From: Parvularcula mediterranea
GTDB taxonomy: Bacteria > Pseudomonadota > Alphaproteobacteria > Caulobacterales > Parvularculaceae
Assembly (NCBI RefSeq): GCF_013085255.1
Contig: NZ_JABFCX010000003.1
Span: 1,125,288 to 1,189,287 of the forward strand
Direction of reading: 5' to 3'
DNA: 64,000 nt
In this document: piece after piece, positions 33,628 through 40,908 of the stretch
Position numbering within the stretch: the stretch's first letter is position 1
Layout: every line of letters starts with the position of its first letter
Notes under the pieces: model-generated
What the model was told of the DNA's origin: nothing
What the model saw: the letters and a program-made list of their open reading frames with translations, nothing else
Databases searched by the model: none
Program-made: the position numbers and the translations under genes

Positions 33628-34482
33628 TCAGTGCACCAAAAGCACGGGAAGCGGCGGGTCGACCAGCATGCGGTGGGTCACGCCGCCGAACATCGCTTCC
33701 CGCCACCGAGGTTTGGAATAGGCACCGATGACGAGGAGGTCGTAGCTGCCGTCGGCAGCGGTCTGAACCAGCTGCTCGTCCGGTTCTTTCTTATCGTCGC
33801 GATCCTCCGCGGTAGCCTTGATACCCTTCCGGCCAAGAACTGCGGCCATCTCTTCGGCCGATGGTCTGCCGTCCTTGGTCAGCCCCGCCGAAAGAAGGTG
33901 GACGGACTTCGCCGCGTGAAGGAGCGGCATTGCGGCCGCCACGGCCCGTTTGGCCTCGACCGAACCGTTCCAGCCGACGAGGATTCTCTGAGCTTCCTTG
34001 AAACCCGCTCCCACGGGAACGTTCAGAAGCGGTACGCCAGAGCTCGTCACTAGGTCCTCCCAGACGACGGGGGCGAGGGGAGCCGGTTCGGTTGCCGATC
34101 GGCAGAGGACGGACACATCCGAAGACCGCGCGAAGAGGCCGAAATCCTCGAAGGGGTTGGCCCCCTCGACCCGCCAGGATGCCGTCACGGCGTTCTTGTT
34201 CGGGAGGCGCTCGGTATCGATCACTTCGATGCCGCGTTCACTGCAGAAGCTGTAGAAGGCGGCTTCGAGCTTCTCCTTACGGGCTCTGACGTCCGCCTCG
34301 AGGGCCTTGAGCGTACCGACCTGCCAGTAGCCAAAGGCGATGTCGTTGGGCGGATAATGTTGCTGCAGATGGCAGGCAGACAAATGCCCTTTCTGGTGCC
34401 TGACGAGCTCCAGGGCGGTAGTGAGCCCAGCTTCAAAGCTCGGCTCGTCGATGGCGGGGACGAAAGCGAAGTCGAGGGCCAT
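33628..34482 (-). CDS. Universal stress protein (tandem UspA domains)
   Basis: A 284-residue protein. The C-terminal Usp domain has ILVGWNGSVEAKRAVAAAMP and ends LLVIGAYSKPRWREAMFGGV, then PLPVLLVH. The first half is a diverged Usp domain. GGAGA lies before ATG 34482. It heads an operon with the APH/P-loop kinase. A box, CTGAC-N4-GTCAG type, is centred 65.5 bp upstream, and TTAAAA (minus strand, 34518-34513) sits at the -10 position. One of four intact Usp genes in the cassette. Confidence 0.9.
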   Translation of the reverse strand: MALDFAFVPAIDEPSFEAGLTTALELVRHQKGHLSACHLQQHYPPNDIAFGYWQVGTLKALEADVRARKEKLEAAFYSFCSERGIEVIDTERLPNKNAVTASWRVEGANPFEDFGLFARSSDVSVLCRSATEPAPLAPVVWEDLVTSSGVPLLNVPVGAGFKEAQRILVGWNGSVEAKRAVAAAMPLLHAAKSVHLLSAGLTKDGRPSAEEMAAVLGRKGIKATAEDRDDKKEPDEQLVQTAADGSYDLLVIGAYSKPRWREAMFGGVTHRMLVDPPLPVLLVH

Positions 34483-34540
34483 AGGTAGTCTCCTGGGCGG
34501 CATCCATTGGGGTTTTAAGACCCGAGCCCGAGGGCCCGCT

Positions 34541-34554
34541 CTGACCTAAGTCAG
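34541..34554 (-). promoter_or_regulatory. FNR/FixK-like box upstream of usp (33628-34482)
   Basis: CTGACTTAGGTCAG on the minus strand: a perfect 5-bp palindrome around four bases, but with C and G in place of the outer T and A. The centre is 65.5 bp before ATG 34482, with a -10-like TTAAAA at 34518-34513. Confidence 0.6.
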
Positions 34555-35744
34555 ATGGTGACCGCCGACCGATGAACCGGTCCCAGGAGCCCGAAGCCTG
34601 CCCTTGCGATCGCACCGACGCCGAGGAGCGCGAGGACCATCCAGAGGAGGGGACCGACGAAGGGAACGAGACTGATGAGCAGCGCTGCGAGATACCCAAG
34701 AGCCGTCCAAGAGGCCCGGCCACCGGGGCCGAGCTCAGGCCTCGTCGCTCCCTTCAATGACCGCAAAAGCGAGCCGGTCGTGAAGGCCATTGCGGCCAGG
34801 CCAAACGGCAACAGGAGCAGGAGAAGCAGCAACAGAACGCCGCCTAGAAGAAACCCAACAACGGACATACCTAGTGCCACGATGGCGGCCGGGCCGAGGA
34901 GAGAGACGAGGACGCCAACACCGAGGCTGGCCAGCGGCTTTCGATGTGCTTGGTCGTGGGTCCTTGTCACGAGTTCCGGGAAGACCACCGCCACGACGAC
35001 GGCGAGGAGTCCAGCACCGAGGGCGGTTGCCGCGAAGGCGAGGAAACCGGAGAGAACGGTCTTGGCCGGGGACGCCCTCCATCCATTCCTCTCCTCCGGC
35101 CACGGCAAAGCTTCGGTTTCTCCTTCGACGACGGCGGAGAGGTCGATCTGTGCGTCCTTGGCGCGGTAGCGGAGGTTACCGGCGATCCTGGTCTGAGGGC
35201 CAACGACAAGACGCTCGGCCGTCAGGTCGGCATCTCCGGCAATCGTTCCGTTTACAGTGAGATCGCCTCCGGCAGCCCGGATGCTGCCCCCGACTGGGGC
35301 GTTGATCGTGACCTCGCCGCCTGCTGCGTGGAGGGTACCGCCGATATCGAGCTCCGCGCCCAGACGGAGTTCACCCCCTGCCACCGTGACATCGTCCATC
35401 ACGCGCCCGCTTGGGATCGACACTTTGCCTCCGGCAAGGAACGCGTCGCCGACGAGGATCTCGCTCAGGTCAAGCGCACCCCCTGCTAGGATGAGCGTTT
35501 CGGCCGAAAGGCCCTCGCTCAGGACCTGCCCACCTGCCGCCACGACGTCGTCACTCGACACCGGGTTCAGGGTGATCTCGCCGCCAGCGAAGAAGGCGAT
35601 GTCGTCGAGGGCTTCCTCGACCCTGATCTCCTCACCCGCCCGGCTTTCGACCTGGGCTCTGACGGCGGCGGTCGCGAACAGGAGGAGCAGGACGAGGAAG
35701 ACCAGAAAGACGAGCTGTCCGGCCAGGCGACTATCGATGGACAT
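34551..35744 (-). CDS. Bactofilin-like (polymer-forming) domain with C-terminal membrane domain
   Basis: A 397-residue protein. After a signal or anchor segment (LVFLVFLVLLLLFATAAVRA), residues about 40-200 form a repeat with recurring A-G-G blocks every 18-20 residues (FFAGGEI, VAAGGQV, ILAGGAL, FLAGGKV, TVAGGEL, HAAGGEV, RAAGGDL). This suggests a right-handed beta-helix like bactofilins. Residues about 235-395 hold about four membrane segments with low-complexity leucine stretches. It could be a membrane-bound scaffold. ATG 35744 starts just before the first membrane segment. The box at 35801-35814 is 63.5 bp upstream. Confidence 0.78.
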   Translation of the reverse strand: MSIDSRLAGQLVFLVFLVLLLLFATAAVRAQVESRAGEEIRVEEALDDIAFFAGGEITLNPVSSDDVVAAGGQVLSEGLSAETLILAGGALDLSEILVGDAFLAGGKVSIPSGRVMDDVTVAGGELRLGAELDIGGTLHAAGGEVTINAPVGGSIRAAGGDLTVNGTIAGDADLTAERLVVGPQTRIAGNLRYRAKDAQIDLSAVVEGETEALPWPEERNGWRASPAKTVLSGFLAFAATALGAGLLAVVVAVVFPELVTRTHDQAHRKPLASLGVGVLVSLLGPAAIVALGMSVVGFLLGGVLLLLLLLLLPFGLAAMAFTTGSLLRSLKGATRPELGPGGRASWTALGYLAALLISLVPFVGPLLWMVLALLGVGAIARAGFGLLGPVHRSAVTI

Positions 35745-35800
35745 GAATTGGGTCTCCGCGGCTTTCGCCCCACTCTCAACCGTACCCACCACTCCGGGCT

Positions 35801-35814
35801 TTGACCGACATCAA
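35801..35814. promoter_or_regulatory. FNR/FixK-type box between divergent genes
   Basis: TTGACCGACATCAA, matching the consensus. It lies between the leftward bactofilin-like gene (63.5 bp to ATG 35744) and the rightward small gene (54.5 bp to ATG 35862), so it may serve both. Confidence 0.75.
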
Positions 35815-35861
35815 GGCCGCGCCATCGCCTTCTCGCGAGAATGAGGGCGAAGGAGGCCGTC

Positions 35862-36173
35862 ATGACGCACGACACCACGGACCGTTCATCTCGACCAGCT
35901 CCGCCGAGGACCCCGGGCAGCAAGCTGCCGCTCTTCTCTTTGATGGCTCTGCCCGCCATCGTCGCGGAAGGGCTCGCTGGTCTGCTCCAGGGTCTTCTTT
36001 TCCGCCCGATGCGAGCGAACCATGAAGAGGGCAACGCGGAGGATGCCGAAACCATCGCGCCGAGCCCTGCCTTCGGCGGCTGCGATCTCCTTGAGCGCTA
36101 CGACTACGTCCCGGGCCGCCCCTTCGCCTATCCGTTGGCTGACGAGGGAGTGCTGCCCCGTGACCACGGCTGA
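35862..36173 (+). CDS. Small membrane-associated protein of unknown function
   Basis: A 103-residue protein with AAGGAGG 5 nt before ATG 35862. It has one hydrophobic stretch (LPLFSLMALPAIVAEGLAGL) followed by a charged linker and a C-terminal block (LLERYDYVPGRPFAYPLADE). I recognise no family. It overlaps the next gene, a Usp, by 14 bp, so they are co-translated. Confidence 0.6.
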   Translation: MTHDTTDRSSRPAPPRTPGSKLPLFSLMALPAIVAEGLAGLLQGLLFRPMRANHEEGNAEDAETIAPSPAFGGCDLLERYDYVPGRPFAYPLADEGVLPRDHG

Positions 36174-36954
36174 CATCAAGCGCGTTCTCGCCGCGACCGA
36201 TCTTCTGGACGCATCACGTCATGTCGTTCGGCGATCCGCGCAGCTGGCGCGGTCTTTGAACGCTGACCTCAGCGTCCTTCACGTCCTGTCTGGGAACGGA
36301 GTTAAAGGCGAGAGGGGAGCTGAGGAGCAGCGCACATGTCAGGCGCTCACGCGTCAGGCAGATGCGATCGCCGACGTCGACCTGCGCCCGGATGTTAAGA
36401 CGCGGCACGGCGTTCCGGGAGCGATCATAGAGGTGGAAGGCGAACGGGCCGAAGCCGACCTGTTCGTTCTCGGCTTTCACCGAGAAGTGTCCTCCGCGCC
36501 CAAGCGGCTTGGCTCTACCATGAGCCATCTTCTTCTTCATACGGACGCTGACGTCCTTCTCGTGAGAAGCAAGGAGAGTGGACCCTACCGATCTATCGTG
36601 ATTGCCTGGGACGGCAGCAAGGATCTCCAATCCGCGATCGAGCGGACGAGGGTCTATGCTCCCGCGGCTGATATCGCGGTCTTTCTCAGCGTAAGCCTCA
36701 GCCGCGAGCTGGCCGCCGGTGAGGACAAGCTTCGCCGTGCATTGACTGCTGCGGGTCTCTCTCCCGCCGACTTTTCAGTTCACGTGTCGGCAGACGGGCT
36801 TCTTACCGGTCTGCGGGAAGCTTTGAGGGAAGAGAATGCCGACCTTCTGGTCCTTCCGACGAGAGGTAGTCAGGGCGGGGATCTCGGCTACGTCGCCTCG
36901 GAAATCCTGTCCCAGCGTTTCTGCGACACGCTTTGTCTTCACCGGCGGGTTTGA
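36160..36954 (+). CDS. Universal stress protein (tandem UspA domains)
   Basis: A 264-residue protein. The N-terminal domain starts IKRVLAATDLLDASRHVVRR and ends LFVLGFHREVSSAPKRLGST with a G-S-T. The second starts YRSIVIAWDGSKDLQSAIE and ends LLVLPTRGSQGGDLGYVASE. GTG 36160 is the start: the frame before it overlaps the upstream small gene and has no ribosome site, while GGGAG lies about 10 nt upstream of the GTG. Co-transcribed with the small gene from the box at 35801-35814. Confidence 0.87.
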   Translation: MTTADIKRVLAATDLLDASRHVVRRSAQLARSLNADLSVLHVLSGNGVKGERGAEEQRTCQALTRQADAIADVDLRPDVKTRHGVPGAIIEVEGERAEADLFVLGFHREVSSAPKRLGSTMSHLLLHTDADVLLVRSKESGPYRSIVIAWDGSKDLQSAIERTRVYAPAADIAVFLSVSLSRELAAGEDKLRRALTAAGLSPADFSVHVSADGLLTGLREALREENADLLVLPTRGSQGGDLGYVASEILSQRFCDTLCLHRRV

Positions 36955-36964
36955 TCCATCTCAG
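36951..36964 (+). promoter_or_regulatory. FNR/FixK-like box upstream of the phasin gene
   Basis: TTGATCCATCTCAG has one mismatch to TTG(A/C)-N6-(T/G)CAA (final A is G). It overlaps the end of the upstream usp gene. Centre 51.5 bp before ATG 37009, or 63.5 bp before ATG 37021. Confidence 0.6.
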
Positions 36965-37008
36965 AACGTGTTTTCTGCGGCGCCATTAGGATTGCCATAC
37001 CCCCAACC

Positions 37009-37548
37009 ATGGAGCCCCGCATGCCTAGCGCACGAGACCAATCGAAAAACCCCACGCGCCCGTCTCAGGAAGCTGAAAAAGCCACTCGAACCGAGGCTGA
37101 TCAAACCAATAATATCGATGACGCAAACGACCCGAGCACCGACCCTCAGGACCATCCTATGGCGTCGATCTTCGACCCCTTCCTGAAACAGACAGAGTTC
37201 TACTGGTCCAGTACACGGAATATCACCGCGATGACGGAGATGCTTTCCGCTTCAATCCATGGCGCGATGAAACTGTCGGGGGAAGCAACGCGCTTCTTCA
37301 GTGAACGCATGCGCGAGGACATGGATACTGCAAAGCATCTTTCCACCTGTCGCACCGGCGAGGATGTCTTCCGTACCGGGTCGGCGTTTTTCGACAATGC
37401 GGTTCGTGCTTACGCTGATGAAACAGCGAAGATGGTCCACCTCGCTGCAGATGCAACCGCTGCGACCTGCAGACCGATGGAAGACCGCACCAAAGAAGCG
37501 CTTCATAGCGTCGCTGGTATCCCCAAGCACAATGGCATGTTCGCCTGA
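37009..37548 (+). CDS. Phasin-family (PHA granule) protein
   Basis: A 179-residue protein. The N-terminal 50 residues are hydrophilic and low-complexity. The remainder is helical and amphipathic with the phasin-like pattern FWSS..., read here as EFYWSSTRNITAMTEMLSA and FFSERMREDMDTAKHLSTCR. Phasins coat PHA granules and control their size. ATG 37021 is an equally good start, and the box distance mildly favours it. It is convergent with ackA, with a 12-bp gap. The phaC operon nearby supports the assignment. Confidence 0.75.
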   Translation: MEPRMPSARDQSKNPTRPSQEAEKATRTEADQTNNIDDANDPSTDPQDHPMASIFDPFLKQTEFYWSSTRNITAMTEMLSASIHGAMKLSGEATRFFSERMREDMDTAKHLSTCRTGEDVFRTGSAFFDNAVRAYADETAKMVHLAADATAATCRPMEDRTKEALHSVAGIPKHNGMFA

Positions 37549-37560
37549 ATCGGACGCAGT

Positions 37561-38733
37561 TTAGTCCCGCGACGCGAGAATGCTTTCCGCGTCGCGGCGG
37601 ATGACCGCTTCCTCGTCGGCGGGGATGACGAGTACCTGGCAGTTGCTGTCGTCGAACTCCAAACGCTGTCGTCCCTGATCGTTCCGCGTGCGGTCGATAT
37701 GGACTCCTAAGTATCCGAGACCAGCCGCGACCCGCTCGCGGATTTGGGCCGCATTCTCACCGACACCGCCGGTGAAGACCAAAACATCCATACCGTTCAG
37801 GGCTGCCGCCATCTCACCGATCCCAAGACTGATGCGGTGAACGAAATGCGCAAGCGCCTGAGCCGGGCCCGGTTCTTCCTCGCGTTTCAGTATCTCACGG
37901 ATATCGCCCGTACCGATGCGCGCCATCCCTCGGAGGCCAGCCTCCCTGTAGAGGACCTGCTCGACCTCGTCAGGATCGAGGCCTTCCTGCCGAATGAGGA
38001 ACAGGAGCGCGCCCGGATCGAGGCTGCCGCACCTCGTGGCCATGGGCAGCCCGTCGAGCGCACTGAAACCCATGCTGGTGGCCACGCTCTGCCGTCCACG
38101 GATCGCACAGAGACTGGCGCCGCTACCGAGATGAGCAGCAACGATGCGCGGCTGATCGAGATCCGGAAGGAGGCGCGCCACTTCGCTCGCGACATGATCG
38201 TAGGAGAGGCCGTGGAAGCCGTATCGGAGGATGCCGCGCCGTGTGTAATCCTCTGGCAGAGCATAGAGCTGGACGTGGTGTTCCTGGCTTCGGTGAAAGC
38301 TCGTATCGAAACTCGCCATTTGGGGAACGCCGGGTAGGTGGCGCTCAACGGCCTCTATCGCTTCGAGCGCCGCAGGCTGGTGAAGCGGCGCGAGAGGAAC
38401 GAGCTGCGTGATCCGCTTCAAGACCTTCGTGGTGACGAGCGCTGGTCCTTCGAAGAAGGGACCGCCATGGACGACCCGGTGACCGACAATGTCGGGCGTT
38501 GTGCCAGAGGCGCGCTCCTCGATGAGGCCGAGCACGGCCAAGACAGCCTCATCTGCTGATAATGGCCCGTCGAGGCGCTCGTGCATGGCATCCGACCTGC
38601 CGGAACGCGCTTCGAGTTCCGGAGCCGAGGGCAGGCCGCTGATCTGACCGCGGAGAACGGTCTTGTGCCCATCAGTCAGGGCGAACTTCACACTGGACGA
38701 GCCCGTATTGAGAACGAGGACCCGGCTTACCAT
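37561..38733 (-). CDS. ackA: Acetate kinase
   Basis: A 390-residue enzyme of normal length: acetyl phosphate plus ADP gives acetate plus ATP. Landmarks are VLVLNTGSSSVKFAL at the N-terminus, GHRVVHGG, SFDTSFHRS, RYGFHGLSYDHVA, AHLGSGASLCA, and FTGGVGENAAQIRE. It is the last gene of phaC-fabI-maoC/pta-ackA and overlaps the pta gene by 7 bp. It allows substrate-level ATP formation when respiration is limited, and it links to acetyl phosphate, which also acetylates proteins. Confidence 0.95.
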   Translation of the reverse strand: MVSRVLVLNTGSSSVKFALTDGHKTVLRGQISGLPSAPELEARSGRSDAMHERLDGPLSADEAVLAVLGLIEERASGTTPDIVGHRVVHGGPFFEGPALVTTKVLKRITQLVPLAPLHQPAALEAIEAVERHLPGVPQMASFDTSFHRSQEHHVQLYALPEDYTRRGILRYGFHGLSYDHVASEVARLLPDLDQPRIVAAHLGSGASLCAIRGRQSVATSMGFSALDGLPMATRCGSLDPGALLFLIRQEGLDPDEVEQVLYREAGLRGMARIGTGDIREILKREEEPGPAQALAHFVHRISLGIGEMAAALNGMDVLVFTGGVGENAAQIRERVAAGLGYLGVHIDRTRNDQGRQRLEFDDSNCQVLVIPADEEAVIRRDAESILASRD

Positions 38734-40106
38734 TCCTGCCTCAGCAGAAGGCTTGCCAAAGCGCAGCTGGCTCGGCGCGGCAGCTCGCCTTCCGCCCGGC
38801 TTGTCAGAATGATCGGTACGCGGGCGCCAAGCACGATCCCGGCGGCAACGGCGCCGCCCAAATAGTCGAGCTGTTTGGCCATGATGTTGCCCGCTTCAAG
38901 ATCGGGAACAAGCAGGATGTCAGCGACGCCGGCCACCTCGGATTTGAGACCCTTGAGGGCGGCAGCGGCAGGAGACACTGCGTTATCGAAGGCCAGAGGC
39001 CCGTCCGCAATGACTCCTTCGATTTGTCCACGCTCCACCATCTTGCAGAGCGCCGCCGCATCCACCGTCGATGGGATGTCTCCCGTTACCGTCTCGACAG
39101 CCGAGAGGATTGCCGCCTTCGGCGTCTCGATCCCCAGCGCTGCGGCGAGGGTGCCGGCGTTGCGGAGGATGTCGGCTTTCTGCGCCAGGTTCGGAGCGAT
39201 GTTCACTGCGGCGTCGGTGATGAGGAGAAGCTTCGGGTAGCTCGGCGCATCCATGACGAAGACGTGGCTGAGCCGCCGCTCAGTCCTGAGGCCGTGGACA
39301 CGGTCAACGATAGGCTCCAGCATTTCGTCGGTATGCAGTGCCCCTTTCATGATCGCCTGAACTTCACCGGCGCCCGCAATCTTTGCCGCCTTAATCCCGG
39401 CCGCGTGGCTGTGGGGGACATCTTCGATGAAGAGCCCGTCGAGGGAGAGATCGCCAGCTGAAGCCGCGCTTTCGATTCGGGCGCGAGGACCGATCAGGAT
39501 CGGCTCAATGAGCCCGTCCCGGCGGGCGGCAAGGGCACCCCTCAGAGAGACTTCATCGACGGGGTGAACCACCGCGACCTTGATTGGGCCCTCCTTTGCA
39601 ACCTCGCCGATGAGGGCTTCGAGGCGCTCCCCACGTTCGGGCAGGAGGAGGGGCGGCACGTCCGGCGCTTCGATTTCTCGCGCCTCCTCGGGGGCAAGAA
39701 CGACGGCTTCGCCTTCCAGCACAAGCTCGTCGTCCTGGTTGATCGCCCTGCACCCAAGCCGGACCTGCCGCCTGTCCTCCTTTGCAGTGAGGGTCACCGC
39801 GACGGTCAGGGTGTCGCCGACGCGGACGGGAGCGAGGAAAGAGAAGGATTGCGAGAGATAAATCGTGCCCGGACCGGGAAGCTTCGTGCCCAGAACGGTG
39901 GAGACGAGGGCGCCGGTCCAGAGCCCATGGCCGATGACACCGCGGAAGATAGACCCGGCCGCGTAGTCTCGGTCGAGATGGGCAGGGTTGATGTCGCCGG
40001 AGGCCCCCGCAAAGGCGAGGATGTCCCGTTGGGTCAGGGTGCGGACGAGCGAGGCGGTGTCGCCGACCGACAAGGCTTCGTAGGGTTTGCTAACAAGGGT
40101 CGCCAT
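38727..40106 (-). CDS. MaoC (R-hydratase-like) domain fused to phosphate acetyl/butyryltransferase
   Basis: A 459-residue fusion. Residues about 1-140 are a MaoC-type hydratase with LAFAGASGDINPAHLD, the Asp/His hydratase-2 motif, and GVIGHGLWTGALVSTVLG. Residues about 160-455 are the PTA_PTB domain (IMKGALHTDEMLEPIVDR, MDAPSYPKLLLITDAAVNI, LGIETPKAAILSAVETVTG). It should hydrate enoyl-CoA to (R)-3-hydroxyacyl-CoA, the PHA monomer, and exchange acyl-CoA with acyl phosphate. The start ATG 40106 lies 17 bp inside the end of fabI. Length matches known hydratase/phosphotransacetylase fusions. Confidence 0.92.
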   Translation of the reverse strand: MATLVSKPYEALSVGDTASLVRTLTQRDILAFAGASGDINPAHLDRDYAAGSIFRGVIGHGLWTGALVSTVLGTKLPGPGTIYLSQSFSFLAPVRVGDTLTVAVTLTAKEDRRQVRLGCRAINQDDELVLEGEAVVLAPEEAREIEAPDVPPLLLPERGERLEALIGEVAKEGPIKVAVVHPVDEVSLRGALAARRDGLIEPILIGPRARIESAASAGDLSLDGLFIEDVPHSHAAGIKAAKIAGAGEVQAIMKGALHTDEMLEPIVDRVHGLRTERRLSHVFVMDAPSYPKLLLITDAAVNIAPNLAQKADILRNAGTLAAALGIETPKAAILSAVETVTGDIPSTVDAAALCKMVERGQIEGVIADGPLAFDNAVSPAAAALKGLKSEVAGVADILLVPDLEAGNIMAKQLDYLGGAVAAGIVLGARVPIILTSRAEGELPRRASCALASLLLRQEW

Positions 40107-40908
40107 CGTCCCATCCCATGACGTGAAGGCCGCCATCAACGAAATGAACGTTTCCGGTCGTCGCCGAAGCACCGGGGCCGGCGAGGAAGGCGGCGAAACT
40201 GCCGACATCTTCCGGGCTAGCGAGCCTTCTCAAGGGAGCCACCTGCCGCGCGCGCTCCATGGTGCGGTCGAAATCCTCGAGGCCGGAGGCCGCGCGGGTG
40301 TCCATCGGTCCCGGAGACAGGGCATGAACCCTGATCCCGCGCGGGCCGAGTTCGTACGCCAGCGTACGGACGGTCGCCTCAAGAGCGGCCTTGACCGGTG
40401 CCATCACGTTGTAATCGGGAAGGACACGTTGCCCGCCAAGATAGCTGACGGTCGTGATGCTACCGTTCTTGGGCATGATCGCGGCCGAGCGGCGCGCGAG
40501 ATCGACCAGGGAGTAGCAGGTTATCTCCATCGCTTCGAGGAAACCCTCCTGCGAGCATTCGTGAAGAGGTTCGAGAAGATCGGTAAGCGGACAATAAGCA
40601 ATTGAGTGGAGGACGTGGTCGACATGCCCCCATGTCCGGCCAATCTCTTCGAAAACGCCGTCGGCCGTGACTGGCACGCGGGCGTCGTAGGGGCAGAGAA
40701 AGGCCGCATCCACCGCATCCGCCACCGTCTTGACATGGAACCGCGCTTTATCGTTGAGGTAGGTCAGGCCCACCTCAGCTCCGGCCCGAACGTAAGCCTG
40801 CGCACAGCCAGCTGCGATCGAGTGCTGGTTGGCAACCCCGGTCACGAGGATCTTAGCACCCGAAAGGGGCAGTTGCTCCGTAAGGTTGTCATTAAAGCTG
40901 GAAGACAT
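40090..40908 (-). CDS. fabI: Enoyl-ACP reductase (FabI type)
   Basis: A 272-residue short-chain dehydrogenase of the FabI branch: ILVTGVANQHSIAAGCAQAY (nucleotide loop), HSIAYCPLTDLLEPLHECS, VSYLGGQRVLPDYNVMAPVK with the Y-x6-K catalytic pair, and RIRV-like GPRGIRVHALSPGPMDTRAA. It reduces trans-2-enoyl-ACP with NADH. This is likely an extra copy beside the housekeeping FabI and could supply or redirect fatty-acid intermediates. ATG 40908 lies 17 bp inside the end of phaC; the longer frame was rejected as noise. Confidence 0.92.
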   Translation of the reverse strand: MSSSFNDNLTEQLPLSGAKILVTGVANQHSIAAGCAQAYVRAGAEVGLTYLNDKARFHVKTVADAVDAAFLCPYDARVPVTADGVFEEIGRTWGHVDHVLHSIAYCPLTDLLEPLHECSQEGFLEAMEITCYSLVDLARRSAAIMPKNGSITTVSYLGGQRVLPDYNVMAPVKAALEATVRTLAYELGPRGIRVHALSPGPMDTRAASGLEDFDRTMERARQVAPLRRLASPEDVGSFAAFLAGPGASATTGNVHFVDGGLHVMGWDDGDPC

